From: Ectobius pallidus
Lineage: Eukaryota > Arthropoda > Insecta > Blattodea > Ectobiidae
Reading direction: 5' to 3'
Assembly: GCA_964059195.1 (NCBI GenBank)
Contig: CAXKWD010000001.1
Span: 158,212,532 to 158,276,531, forward strand
Length of the DNA: 64,000 nt
In this document: positions 50,121-62,400 of the stretch, in pieces
Layout: each line of letters begins with the position of its first letter
Position numbering within the stretch: the stretch's first letter is position 1
Program-made: the position numbers and the translations under genes
Notes under the pieces: model-generated
Told to the model about the DNA's origin: nothing
Databases searched by the model: none
What the model saw: the letters and a program-made list of their open reading frames with translations, nothing else

Positions 50121-53100
50121 TGTGATGGGCTTTTCTTATTTTATGCTATAAAGTTCCCTAACTTCTTGGATTAAATCTTCGCCAAAATTCTTAGCCAAAA
50201 TCTGTGACAACTAATATGTGATTATTCTTAATCGTAGTATATAAGTTTACTGAACTCCTACAAAAAAAAGGTCACTCATGCACCTGTCGTGTCATCATAA
50301 CACTGCCTGCATAGTCCACATTCCAACGTTCAGTACAACTACCTCTGTCACCGGGTGATTGCAAATTTCCTACCCTCAGTCTACTTTCTCTTTCTTTTAA
50401 CAATTTACCCAGTCTTGATAATATTGATGAAAATTTATATTAACGGGCGCCATCATCAATACGCTTCCTCTTTTCTTTTTTTTTTTTATGTATCAGCCCA
50501 GTCACAAATTAAATTATAGATACACAGGCTATGTATCTACATGCCTCTCGACTAGCTTTTAAATTAACAGTGGAGACGGGAATTGGGTTCGGATTTACCT
50601 TTCGTTTATTACTCTGCTTCTCTCTCTATTTCTTCTTTTTCTCCTTTTTCAGTGCTCACTACCAAAGTATATAACTTAGCCCAAAAAAAAATCAGCGACT
50701 CTCAAACCATTACAAGGATAAGGGTCAAAAATCTGAATTTCACGTTAATTTACTTTGCATAACAATAACCATAATTTATTTAATATATTATTTTTTTTTT
50801 CTTTTTTTTTCAACAATAACAATCTTACATACAATAAATTACATTTACCCAACATTAACCATTCAACATTTTTATTAGTAGGATAGTATTTAATTATTCA
50901 AGGTTAGTATACCCATTTTAACTATATAAGTACGTTCTCTGTTCAACAATAACAAATCCCTAATTAATTACTTTAACCTTCTTTCTTTTTTTTTGTTTCC
51001 AGGTATCTACTAGAACGTTTTGTATTATTCTTCTAATTTACTACTGACTTGTGTAGTCATTTACATTTGCAACTTCAGGACAGTTCAATATATATATATT
51101 ATACCCCTCTTTTTTTTTTTTGAATAAATAAAGGTTTTCAATTTATAATCCAGTCCTTAACTCTACAGATTACACTCAATAATCCCACCTATGTCTCCTA
51201 TACGAGTCTACTAGTCATCTTAGTCCATGAAGAATTGTATTTAAAGATAGATAGGAAAGACAGTCTCATGAAGAAAGAAATAGAAGTTTAGGCCTATACC
51301 CACAGAGTGACTGTGGCGATAGACCACCGATACAGGAGCGGCGTCTAGATCTTGAGTTACAAACAATCTGACTCCTCTCCTGCAACCGGGAAAATATTAA
51401 TGGGCCGCAAACAAAAATAAAATTTTGTAAATCGATATCAGAGGTCCCTGACACTCTCTCCTAGAGGCACGTGGGGCCGTTGTTCGCCTCCAACATCGAT
51501 GGCTTTCACAATCTCTCACAAATTTCTTTTCTTTATATGTTACTAGTATAGGCCTTGCCTACTACCAGATTTTATTTGTTTGATTCGGGATACTTCCGGC
51601 GTTCCCTCACCTCACCCTTACAATCTCTAGTACTTGTTCATAAACTACTTATCAGTACACTACTCGTAATTACCTATTCTCCTCTTTCTAACCTGACCAA
51701 TCATCAGCTATTATCTTTTAACCCCTTTCTTTCTTTAAGTAGAGTTCCCTTCAGCTTATACCATTGATTTAATTCACTTGGTGGTTATTCTAGTTTTCCT
51801 ACTTCTTAAGTTACTACTCTTCAGCATGGGCACCCAATCTTCTTTTGTCTCTAAATTCCCTAGAATTCTAACTGAAACTAATTCACGCCCAGATTAGTAA
51901 GCTTCTCTATAACCCCTGTAGTGACTTCTACTTCTACCCTAACATGTAAATCTTCCAATGGTACACACCTACTGCACTACCACTCGTAGGCCTTCTTTTG
52001 CCCTTCAATCTTTCCACTTCTTATCCCCCTCTACCATATTCCATACACCTTCGCTTGTAGATAAATCTCTATAAAAAACATAACTTAACACTACAGGCCA
52101 GCATGAAATCTATTTATAGATAGTCACCCGTCACCTGAAAGAAACCCAAGTGGGAGGGGCCCTCGTAAGAAGTACTAAGCATGCCCCTTAATTACCTTTC
52201 TTCCTTACTCCCCTCGCGTCCTGTCTCAAAAATAACAAAGTTTATATGAGCATCACCAATTGCCCCTAGCTATGTATTCATTCGTGGGACAATCACCCAA
52301 AAAACCCTAAAGTGAAGAGATCTATCTTTGGCATTCAGCTGTTAGGCTCTTGACTGCTCTTTTATAATTAATTTAGACCAGAAATAGAAAATAGTTGGAT
52401 TACTGGATTTCATCACTTTACTTCTAGAATTCTCACTTCTATGTTTCTATTCTATTCTTCTATCATACCATACGGTGTCTAATCGCCATACATGACTTAG
52501 AAACCATCCTTACAAAAAAAAAGGAATGTCTCGATTTTCTCACTCCCCAAACAATAAGAAAAAGTCTAGACGATTATACTCAACCAGTGATGTCCAACTT
52601 ATCCTCCGATCCTGAGTTGTCTTCCATTACTTCCTGATGTCCATATCTGCTCTTATTCAGAGCGAGCAGTCACGACTCACTCTCACAGCTGATGTTCGCT
52701 GTAGCGGTGTCTCGTACTGGCCGACTTGGTGTATTCTTCTGATTAATGACTATCTCCATATAGCCGTGTCAAGGAAGTTCACAACCAGAATTTCCTTTAG
52801 ATGAAAGTCTGACACACCATTATGCCAGAACGCCTCTACCGCTGTCACACATCCCAATCTCGTCTTCTCCCTTCTGCCTTTTCAACTTCTCTCTCTCGTG
52901 GTCAGGCACGTACTACTAACCGTCTTTTCAGGTTCCACACGTCTCTCTCGTCGATTCACCGTCGACGCATGCGCACCTCTCCTTTTCTGTAATTCAAATA
53001 AAATTCAGGGCAGTATCGATAATCATGAAAATGTTCAATATCGATTAGTTGCGGTCCCCCAACCCTTCCTTTGTTTAGGAATGGTCTCCTATCGTTGATT

Positions 53101-53127
53101 ATGCACGTCGCTATTTGCGTCGTTACA
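50121..53127 (-). repeat. 3' LTR of the Gypsy element
   Basis: Starts TGTGATGGGC and ends GCGTCGTTACA on the plus strand. It is almost identical to the other LTR. I noticed three substitutions (51070, 51132, 52528) and one T-run length difference (near 51108-51121). Small open frames in it are repeated in the other LTR and show no domain. Confidence 0.96.
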
Positions 53128-53141
53128 TTCTTCCCGCACTC
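53128..53141 (-). promoter_or_regulatory. Putative polypurine tract
   Basis: On the minus strand the bases directly before the 3' LTR read GAGTGCGGGAAGAA, a purine-rich stretch in the position where plus-strand DNA synthesis is primed in LTR elements. Confidence 0.6.
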
Positions 53142-53177
53142 ACCATAAAAAAAAAATAATGTTGACACAGGTCACAT

Positions 53178-53179
<2 letters not shown>

Positions 53180-53225
<46 letters not shown>
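53180..53225. repeat. 46-base T run (A run in element orientation)
   Basis: An uninterrupted T homopolymer between the pol stop and the 3' LTR. Its true length may differ from the assembled length. Confidence 0.95.
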
Positions 53226-53226
<1 letters not shown>

Positions 53227-53258
53227 TGCGTGTCTCTTTTACCAGCCTTAAAGAATGT

Positions 53259-54731
53259 TTATCCAGGAACAAAGGGTTTCAAGTCTTTGACGTGCCACTT
53301 CCCCAACTTTTTACCAAAACGGTTTGTCAGTTCGTAGCTATTTTCACTGAACTTTTTCTTTATAATATAGGGCCCGACAAACTTTGCACTTAAACCTGCT
53401 GTATAAGCTTGTGAGGCATCACTTAATTTAAAGTTTCTTCTTAACACTAGATCTCCTGGACGAAATCTCACCTCTCTCCTCCGAAGATTATAATAATGAC
53501 TCGAATTCTTATAGGCGGTTTCTAAGTTATGTCTAACCATTAAACGTACCGTTTTCAATTTATTGAGTCTCTCCACCCAAAGTTTTGGAATTTCTTTATA
53601 AATCGGTTGGTTTTCCACCTTTTCAATCCTACTGATAATTTCAGGCTCCTTCCCATAATTTAGCATATAAGGAGTGCATCCAGTGGAACTATGCTTAGCC
53701 GTATTTATAGCAAAATTAAATTCTCTCAAATACACGTCCCAAACTGTCTGATCCTTTTGAATGTAACTAGAAATCATTGTTTTCAATACTCTATTGACTC
53801 TTTCTACTGGATTTCCTTGTGGCGAATATACAGGTAAATAACAAGGAGTTATATTAAAAGCTTTAGCTATCTCTCGCATTAATTTACTAGTGTATTGCGG
53901 TCCATTATCCATCAGCAAATATCCCGGAATTCCCCATTTAAGGATAATCAATTCATAAAATGCTTCCGTAACTGCTCTACTGGTTGCTTTCCTTAACGCT
54001 TTACACTCTACATATTTGGTAAAGGTGTCCTGAAATACAATCACATATCTGTTTCCCTTTTTTGAACGTGGGTAAGGTCCCAACAAATCAGTAGCTACAG
54101 TCATCCAAGGTTTCTCTTTCTGGTAAAAATGCATTGGTCCTGCTTGAGCCGTTTGTAACACTTTCTGTCTCTGACATATTTCACAAGCAGTAACATACTT
54201 AGCAACATCTCTAAACATTCCCGGCCAATAATACTTGTTTGCTATTCTAAAGAAAGTTTTAGCTATCCCCATATGCCCTGCAGTAGGTGCATCATGACAT
54301 TCCTGCAATACTTTAATCCTAAAATCTTGCGGAATAACTAATTTCCACCTATTTACTGTTCCCTCTAAAGTTTGTTCTAACTGATCTAATCTAAGATGAT
54401 ACAACTTCCCATCTACGACCTTCCAATCTGGCCAAAATTTAGGTTTACTCTGTACTTGCTCTTTCCGCTTAATATACCAAGCATCTTGTATATTTTCCCA
54501 TTCCACTACTTCAGAGTTATCAGTCAACAAGAGGCAAAATTCTTCCTCTACCGTTTTCTCTTGAACTTTCCCTTCGTGTATTCTAGATAAAGCATCCGGA
54601 ACTTTTTGTAATCTACCAGGCCTATGTATTACTTCAAAATCATACTCCTGGAGCAATAAACTCCACCTAGCTAATCGTCCGGTCGGATTCTGTAATGTAT
54701 TTAACCATTTCAGAGCAAAGTGATCAGTATA
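53259..54731 (-). CDS. pol: Gypsy pol, 3' part: end of RNase H and integrase
   Basis: The open frame extends to 54794, but its first 21 residues come from the nested DNA transposon; Gypsy coding starts at residue 22. After the end of RNase H comes an integrase. Its zinc-binding HHCC residues are H167, H174, C204 and C207 (as numbered in the 511-residue frame). The catalytic triad is D236, D296 and E331, with the expected 35-residue spacing between the last two. A GPY motif lies at 474-476 in the C-terminal DNA-binding region. Integrase joins the cDNA to the genome. All catalytic residues expected are present and no stop is seen to 53259. The part is separated from its upstream half only by the 1038-bp insertion. 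Confidence 0.93.
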   Translation of the reverse strand, partial: YTDHFALKWLNTLQNPTGRLARWSLLLQEYDFEVIHRPGRLQKVPDALSRIHEGKVQEKTVEEEFCLLLTDNSEVVEWENIQDAWYIKRKEQVQSKPKFWPDWKVVDGKLYHLRLDQLEQTLEGTVNRWKLVIPQDFRIKVLQECHDAPTAGHMGIAKTFFRIANKYYWPGMFRDVAKYVTACEICQRQKVLQTAQAGPMHFYQKEKPWMTVATDLLGPYPRSKKGNRYVIVFQDTFTKYVECKALRKATSRAVTEAFYELIILKWGIPGYLLMDNGPQYTSKLMREIAKAFNITPCYLPVYSPQGNPVERVNRVLKTMISSYIQKDQTVWDVYLREFNFAINTAKHSSTGCTPYMLNYGKEPEIISRIEKVENQPIYKEIPKLWVERLNKLKTVRLMVRHNLETAYKNSSHYYNLRRREVRFRPGDLVLRRNFKLSDASQAYTAGLSAKFVGPYIIKKKFSENSYELTNRFGKKLGKWHVKDLKPFVPG

Positions 54732-54733
54732 TA

Positions 54734-55771
54734 GGGCAAAACCGGGTGACGCGCCGCACCGGGATAGATGCCGCACCCCCTCTAACTCGGACATTTGACA
54801 CTAGATACCGCTAGTTGTCGTGATACCATCTCCAGTTCCCTCTCTAGAGTAATTGGATCGCGTAAGTTCATTGTTTGTGGTGTTTATTTCATTGTTGTAA
54901 CGACATTTATCAGGTAAGTGCACTAGTTTCACTGCGAAACTTTTTTGGACGCATTACTTTATTCTTTCCTGATCTGTATTTGTTCCATTTTTTCTGCGTG
55001 TACTACTTTTAATAGACTATTTAGAGGTTGTAAAGATATTGTGAGTGAAGTTAGCCATAACAACAATAACAATAAGCTCTACAGATGAGTGCGGCGCGTG
55101 TCCCTGAGTTTTGGGTCACATGCCGCACAGCTTTCAAGGGTGACACGCCGCACAATGTATTGCAGTATAATTACCCCCCAAAATTATTTTTTCTGCTCTT
55201 TTCAACAATAAACATGTCAACTAGGTATAGGGGAAAAGAAGAAGCTAAACATTGTGGCCTATGGAATGACAATGACCTACAAGAAGCTGTTCGGCGAATT
55301 AAGGCATGGGAAATTTAGATTCGGGAAGCCGAACGTTGCTATCTTATGCCAGAGAGGACTATTCGTAGGCGCATGGACACAGGAAATTGGGAAAACCTTC
55401 ACTTGGGCCTGAAGGATTATTTGATACAGAAAATGAAAAAAGGCTAGTCACCCATGTCCAGAGATTGTGTAGATAGGTTCTCTTTTGTTTTACACGTGCC
55501 TTTGATGTAAATTTAGACTGTTATTATGAATGCGGCATGTCTCCCATACGTGCGGCATAGCACCCTGTAATGCGGCATCTCTCCCGCTTTGTCTTTCAAT
55601 TTAATAATTGTATTTACACATTTAATTATTGTTTTATAAATATTTTCGTTGCTGAAATAAAGGGAGGGAAGATCATAGCTTGGAATCTCAAAAAGAGTTT
55701 TCAGAATATTCAATCCTGTTTTGAGGTAGACGAATTTACACAAAAGTGCGGCGCGTCACCCGGTTTTGCCC
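54734..55771 (+). mobile_element. pogo-like non-autonomous DNA transposon nested in pol
   Basis: A 1038-bp element with perfect 26-bp terminal inverted repeats starting GGGCAAAACCGGGTGACGCG (54734-54759 and 55746-55771). TA is duplicated at 54732-54733 and 55772-55773. Leaving out the element and one TA makes the Gypsy frame continuous, which confirms the boundaries. The TA duplication and an internal HTH remnant place it in the Tc1/mariner/pogo superfamily. Words of the type TGCCGCAC/GTGCGGCA recur about nine times, clustered at both ends and inside. Confidence 0.95.
55214..55472 (+). pseudogene. pogo/Tigger-like transposase N-terminal (HTH-psq) remnant
   Basis: From the ATG at 55214 the frame reads MSTRYRGKEEA, then LWNDNDLQEAVRRIKAWEI and a TAG. 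Past the stop, in the same frame, comes REAERCYLMPERTIRRRMD. After a shift of frame comes LGPEGLFDTENEKRLVTHVQ. The sequence pattern (a DLQ.A...I helix, then 'A...Y.VP..T+RRR', then 'LG....F....E..LV.HV') is that of the psq-type helix-turn-helix that opens pogo, Tigger and CENP-B-like transposases. The DDE catalytic domain is absent. One stop and at least one frameshift make it a relic, so the element must be moved in trans. Confidence 0.8.
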
Positions 55772-58700
55772 TACTTTAAAATGATAACCTTCCAAATAAG
55801 GACGAAACTTTTGAACTGCCCACAATATAGCTAACAATTCTTTCTCGACTATTGCCCACTTTTGCTCACCTACTGTTAAAGTTCTACTAGCATAAGCTAT
55901 TACTTTTTCCTCTCCTTCCTCTCCTGTCTGAATTAATGCTGCTCCTAGTCCTGAAAAACTAGCGTCGGTCTGTAGCACTAGGGGTTTAGTATAATCTGGA
56001 CAAGTTAATATAGGACTACTAGATAATTTCGATTTTAATTCATCAAAAGATTCCTGACATTCCTTAGTCCAACGCCATTTCTGATTCTTTTTCAGAAGTG
56101 CAGTGAGGGGCTTTACAACTTCAGAAAAAAATGGAATGAATCGTCGATACCAAGAAGCCAATCCTAAAAATGCTCGTACTTCCTTGACTTTTGTAGGGGC
56201 TGGATACTCAAGGATACACGAGATTTTATCTGAATCTACAGCAATTCCTAATGGAGTAATGATATGACCCAAATATTTTAATTCACTTCTGCAAAATTTT
56301 GATTTTTCCCTATTAATTTTCAGGTTAGCTTTTCTTAATTTCTCTAAAACTTTTTCTAACAAGGACAAATGTTCTTCAAATGTCTCGCTAATAAGTACTA
56401 TATCATCCAAATAACAAAAGCATTTCTCTCCTATCTCTTCTCTTAATATAGTATCAACTAATCTTTGAAACGAGGCTGGTGCGTTATGGATTCCAAAAGG
56501 CATAACTCGAAACTGATACAATCCTCTACCAGGTACGGTAAATGCTGTTTTTTCTTTACTTGCTTCATCTAATGGAACTTGCCAATACCCATTTTTCAAA
56601 TCTATTGTACTGATATACCTAGCATGTCGTAATTTACTCAAAACATGTTCAATGTATGGCAAAGGATAACTATCTCTTTTAGTACAATTGTTTACTTTTC
56701 TGAAATCTACGCAGAACCTCCATGTTCTATCTGGTTTCTTTACCATAACTACCGGAGACGACCAAGGTGAATTTGAAGGCTCTATAACTTTTTCCAATAA
56801 CATTTTATCTATTTCCGCGTGTATAACTTTTTCCAAAATGGGTGATACTGGATAATATCTTTGTTTTATAGGTTTTGCATCGCCTGTATCAATAACATGA
56901 GAAATCAGATCGGTAAGTCCAGTACACTGATCAAATTTCTGTAACTGATTTTCCAAAAACACATTCAATCTGTCCCTTTCCTGAGGTGTAGGTAAAGTAA
57001 GAATATTATGTAGTTGATCTTCTTCTTTTAAATCTATAGCCTTAACAAATTGAAAAATTTTTGCTGGTTCATCTTTGAAATACCAAGTCCCATCTTGCAA
57101 ATCTACTACTAACCCAATTTGTTTCAAAACATCCATGCCCAGAATCATATCTACTGCTAAATTTGGCATAATTTTACATTTTATCTGAAAGATCCTGTCC
57201 TGCAATTTCATCTCAAAAGTTCTCTCTCCTGTTATAGAACTATAAGTTTTATCTGCTAGTTGCACTACCCTAACTTCAGATTCTTCCACTGCTAAATCTA
57301 ACATTTTACACAAAAAATCACCTTTCTCTCCCACATAAGTTTTATCTGAACCGGAATCTATTAAAGCAATAAATGTAATATCCTCCAGCAAAATTTCAAC
57401 AAAACATCTATCTCCATTAACTAAATCTGTAGGGTTTATATTTAGCATCACACAAGCCTGATTTTTAGTTAATTGTCGTAAAGAATTTGTAGGCCTAACT
57501 TTTCTTTCTTGGGGCATCCTACAATCAATAGACCTATGTCCAAGCTTATTACAATTATAACATTTAATCGTAGTGCGTGGAGTAACTCTACGAGGTGCCT
57601 TACACTCGAACTGCCTATGTCCTATTTTATCACAGTTCCAACATCGCTGGTTATTTGAAAAACGCAAAGTGGTGTTTTTACCATTTTCCCTCGACTCATC
57701 CTGTCTCTCTTTATTTTCTATTACTTTAACCATTCTAGAATCATTTACAGGACTTGAATTTCGTTCCTTATCCCACGTCTTTGCAGAAAAACTAAGATTG
57801 GGTTTCTTTTGTAATTCAGACGATGAAAGTTCCTGTTTTCCCTGAATTCCTAACGCTGTATGAACTGAAGGTATAACAACTTGTCTCTGAGGTTTATAAG
57901 CCGTTTCTTTGATTGTAGCTCTAACCTGCGTTGGAGGAGGAATATATCTCTCAGAATCTAACAATATTTGTTCATACTGTCTACCTACATGTATTAAATC
58001 TGTTATAGTTTGAATCTCTGCAGGTCTAAGGTACAATTTTACATCAGGACGCAAATTTTTGATAACAGTCTTCAACATTTGTTGAGGACTCATTGGAGTA
58101 CTCAGCCTCCTCATTAACGTTTGAATAGCATTAACATAATCAAAATTCGATTCTTCAGGACCTTGCGTTCTCTGTCTAATCTCATCCAAAAGCGCGTCTT
58201 CCTCATCAATAGGCAAGTAATATTCTCTAAATTCTTTCAAAAAAGCTTCCCATGTAGGCCAATCTGTTAATCTGTTCCTGTACCAAAGTAAAGCTGAATC
58301 TTGTAAAATTTCGGGTAATACTGACAATAACTCTGCACCCTGTAACTTAGAACTTTGTTTTAAATCTTCCAATCTCTCCAAAAATAAGTAAATGCTATCC
58401 CCAGGTTTGAATTTAATGTTCCATTTACGAACCAGATCCAAAGTATTTGGTTTATGCGACTCTAACTGAATTGTAAACGATGGTATTACTGGTACAACTT
58501 CTTCCGAATCAGCTACCGCCATGGCCTTCCTACGCATTAACTTAACCCATGTATACACTACATCTCCATATGAATCTTGTGGAACCGTTATATTATGTTC
58601 AACTAAATCTTCTTCCAAAACTTCCTGACTCAGAGCAAAAGCCGTAATTAACACTTGAAATGACTGAGGGTTCTTGCGGGCATAATCTAACAAGCGTTGT

Positions 58701-58840
58701 CTTAACTCATCCCTTGTACCTGTGGTCGGTAACTTTACTCTATCACATTCTGCCTCTAAATCCGCCTTCCTCAACTTCCTAATAGCTTGGGTTAACTCAG
58801 CTGCTCTTATTTGTGCATATGGATCGACATAAGTAGCCAT
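55772..58840 (-). CDS. gag-pol: Gypsy gag-pol, 5' part: gag, protease, RT, RNase H
   Basis: Starts at ATG 58840 and reads without a stop for 1023 Gypsy residues, then runs 11 residues into the nested transposon (stop at 55736). Residues about 11-52 resemble a SAP-type DNA-binding helix pair. About 135-300 is a retrotransposon gag domain. Two CCHC zinc knuckles follow at 400-413 and 427-440. The protease active site is DSG at 495-497, with a matching ILGMD at 566-570. Reverse transcriptase carries D747 and the YLDD box at 810-813. RNase H starts with D959 in QTDAS. Gag packages the RNA, and the enzymes mature the proteins and copy RNA to DNA. Gag and Pol share one frame with no frameshift site seen. 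The insertion cuts RNase H near its end, so this copy cannot make a full polyprotein. Confidence 0.95.
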
Positions 58841-59401
58841 ATTTATATATTAACAATACCACTGAAAAAAAAAGATTAGAACACAATAGTTCAGTCGTCT
58901 GTCTTAGTCATCTATAGAAGTCCTTACTTGTCAATAGTCATTATTCTTTTCCCAAAAATATGTTATTATTATTACATATTTTTTTTTAGAATAAATTTCA
59001 GTTATACTAACCTAACTCCCAAAATTCTTTTAACACTATCTCGCCTCACGTTAGGATATCAAACTTTGTGATTTCAACACAACTCAACCCACGCTATGGG
59101 CTACAAAATATATGATGACTCGTATTTCAAGTTTCCAATTCTAACTGATTAATGTTTATTTTCTTTTCTTATATCAAGTCCCACGTAATGGGCGACCAAA
59201 ATATGTGAAACTTTAACTGAATAAAGGTTTCTTTTTACTTAACAATTTTAACTAAATTAAGTTGCAACAATTAGCAATACTGTTTTGTTTTAACACTACT
59301 TAGCCCCACGATATGGGCGCCAAAATATGTGAAGACTGAACTTCACGATATTTTGGTCATAAATTAACAAACTATCGCCCCACGGTATGGGCGCCAAAAT
59401 A
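58841..59401 (-). promoter_or_regulatory. Gypsy untranslated leader
   Basis: About 560 bp between the 5' LTR and the gag ATG. It contains the primer-binding site and four further degenerate copies of it (see the repeat entry). No open frame of note. Confidence 0.85.
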
Positions 59402-59406
59402 TGTGA
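59043..59406 (-). repeat. Array of about five LTR-edge/primer-binding-site copies
   Basis: On the plus strand, variants of CCCCACGGTATGGGCGCC followed by AAAATATGTGA occur at about 59043-59071 (most decayed), 59088-59115, 59180-59208, 59304-59331 and 59377-59406. The last contains the true LTR boundary: its TGTGA is the LTR start. The copies become more similar to the functional one as they approach the LTR. Confidence 0.85.
59379..59396 (-). promoter_or_regulatory. Primer-binding site of the Gypsy element
   Basis: On the minus strand it reads TGGCGCCCATACCGTGGG, starting five bases after the end of the 5' LTR. TGGCGCCC is complementary to a tRNA 3' end GGGCGCCA, as in lysine tRNAs; the exact primer is not established from this window. 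Confidence 0.8.
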
Positions 59407-62400
59407 TGGGCTTTTCTTATTTTATGCTATAAAGTTCCCTAACTTCTTGGATTAAATCTTCGCCAAAATTCTTAGCCAAAATCTGTGACAACTAATATGT
59501 GATTATTCTTAATCGTAGTATATAAGTTTACTGAACTCCTACAAAAAAAAGGTCACTCATGCACCTGTCGTGTCATCATAACACTGCCTGCATAGTCCAC
59601 ATTCCAACGTTCAGTACAACTACCTCTGTCACCGGGTGATTGCAAATTTCCTACCCTCAGTCTACTTTCTCTTTCTTTTAACAATTTACCCAGTCTTGAT
59701 AATATTGATGAAAATTTATATTAACGGGCGCCATCATCAATACGCTTCCTCTTTTCTTTTTTTTTTTTATGTATCAGCCCAGTCACAAATTAAATTATAG
59801 ATACACAGGCTATGTATCTACATGCCTCTCGACTAGCTTTTAAATTAACAGTGGAGACGGGAATTGGGTTCGGATTTACCTTTCGTTTATTACTCTGCTT
59901 CTCTCTCTATTTCTTCTTTTTCTCCTTTTTCAGTGCTCACTACCAAAGTATATAACTTAGCCCAAAAAAAAATCAGCGACTCTCAAACCATTACAAGGAT
60001 AAGGGTCAAAAATCTGAATTTCACGTTAATTTACTTTGCATAACAATAACCATAATTTATTTAATATATTATTTTTTTTTTCTTTTTTTTTCAACAATAA
60101 CAATCTTACATACAATAAATTACATTTACCCAACATTAACCATTCAACATTTTTATTAGTAGGATAGTATTTAATTATTCAAGGTTAGTATACCCATTTT
60201 AACTATATAAGTACGTTCTCTGTTCAACAATAACAAATCCCTAATTAATTACTTTAACCTTCTTTCTTTTTTTTTGTTTCCAGGTATCTACTAGAACGTT
60301 TTGTATTATTCTTCTAATTTACTACTGACTTGTGTAGTCATTTACATTTGTAACTTCAGGACAGTTCAATATATATATATTATACCCCTCTTTTTTTTTT
60401 TGAATAAATAATGGTTTTCAATTTATAATCCAGTCCTTAACTCTACAGATTACACTCAATAATCCCACCTATGTCTCCTATACGAGTCTACTAGTCATCT
60501 TAGTCCATGAAGAATTGTATTTAAAGATAGATAGGAAAGACAGTCTCATGAAGAAAGAAATAGAAGTTTAGGCCTATACCCACAGAGTGACTGTGGCGAT
60601 AGACCACCGATACAGGAGCGGCGTCTAGATCTTGAGTTACAAACAATCTGACTCCTCTCCTGCAACCGGGAAAATATTAATGGGCCGCAAACAAAAATAA
60701 AATTTTGTAAATCGATATCAGAGGTCCCTGACACTCTCTCCTAGAGGCACGTGGGGCCGTTGTTCGCCTCCAACATCGATGGCTTTCACAATCTCTCACA
60801 AATTTCTTTTCTTTATATGTTACTAGTATAGGCCTTGCCTACTACCAGATTTTATTTGTTTGATTCGGGATACTTCCGGCGTTCCCTCACCTCACCCTTA
60901 CAATCTCTAGTACTTGTTCATAAACTACTTATCAGTACACTACTCGTAATTACCTATTCTCCTCTTTCTAACCTGACCAATCATCAGCTATTATCTTTTA
61001 ACCCCTTTCTTTCTTTAAGTAGAGTTCCCTTCAGCTTATACCATTGATTTAATTCACTTGGTGGTTATTCTAGTTTTCCTACTTCTTAAGTTACTACTCT
61101 TCAGCATGGGCACCCAATCTTCTTTTGTCTCTAAATTCCCTAGAATTCTAACTGAAACTAATTCACGCCCAGATTAGTAAGCTTCTCTATAACCCCTGTA
61201 GTGACTTCTACTTCTACCCTAACATGTAAATCTTCCAATGGTACACACCTACTGCACTACCACTCGTAGGCCTTCTTTTGCCCTTCAATCTTTCCACTTC
61301 TTATCCCCCTCTACCATATTCCATACACCTTCGCTTGTAGATAAATCTCTATAAAAAACATAACTTAACACTACAGGCCAGCATGAAATCTATTTATAGA
61401 TAGTCACCCGTCACCTGAAAGAAACCCAAGTGGGAGGGGCCCTCGTAAGAAGTACTAAGCATGCCCCTTAATTACCTTTCTTCCTTACTCCCCTCGCGTC
61501 CTGTCTCAAAAATAACAAAGTTTATATGAGCATCACCAATTGCCCCTAGCTATGTATTCATTCGTGGGACAATCACCCAAAAAACCCTAAAGTGAAGAGA
61601 TCTATCTTTGGCATTCAGCTGTTAGGCTCTTGACTGCTCTTTTATAATTAATTTAGACCAGAAATAGAAAATAGTTGGATTACTGGATTTCATCACTTTA
61701 CTTCTAGAATTCTCACTTCTATGTTTCTATTCTATTCTTCTATCATACCATACGGTGTCTAATCGCCATACATGACTTAGAAACCATCCTTACAAAAAAA
61801 AAGGAATATCTCGATTTTCTCACTCCCCAAACAATAAGAAAAAGTCTAGACGATTATACTCAACCAGTGATGTCCAACTTATCCTCCGATCCTGAGTTGT
61901 CTTCCATTACTTCCTGATGTCCATATCTGCTCTTATTCAGAGCGAGCAGTCACGACTCACTCTCACAGCTGATGTTCGCTGTAGCGGTGTCTCGTACTGG
62001 CCGACTTGGTGTATTCTTCTGATTAATGACTATCTCCATATAGCCGTGTCAAGGAAGTTCACAACCAGAATTTCCTTTAGATGAAAGTCTGACACACCAT
62101 TATGCCAGAACGCCTCTACCGCTGTCACACATCCCAATCTCGTCTTCTCCCTTCTGCCTTTTCAACTTCTCTCTCTCGTGGTCAGGCACGTACTACTAAC
62201 CGTCTTTTCAGGTTCCACACGTCTCTCTCGTCGATTCACCGTCGACGCATGCGCACCTCTCCTTTTCTGTAATTCAAATAAAATTCAGGGCAGTATCGAT
62301 AATCATGAAAATGTTCAATATCGATTAGTTGCGGTCCCCCAACCCTTCCTTTGTTTAGGAATGGTCTCCTATCGTTGATTATGCACGTCGCTATTTGCGT

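Noticed and set aside
51266..51767. Small open frames inside the LTRs (also at 60546-61047)
   Set aside because: They are duplicated with the LTRs, are short, and lack recognisable domains.
53127..53259. An envelope gene downstream of pol
   Set aside because: Only about 130 bp, mostly a T run and the polypurine tract, lie between the pol stop and the 3' LTR.
57573..57845. A plus-strand 90-residue frame within the Gypsy region
   Set aside because: It is antisense to the zinc-knuckle region of gag-pol and has no domain of its own.
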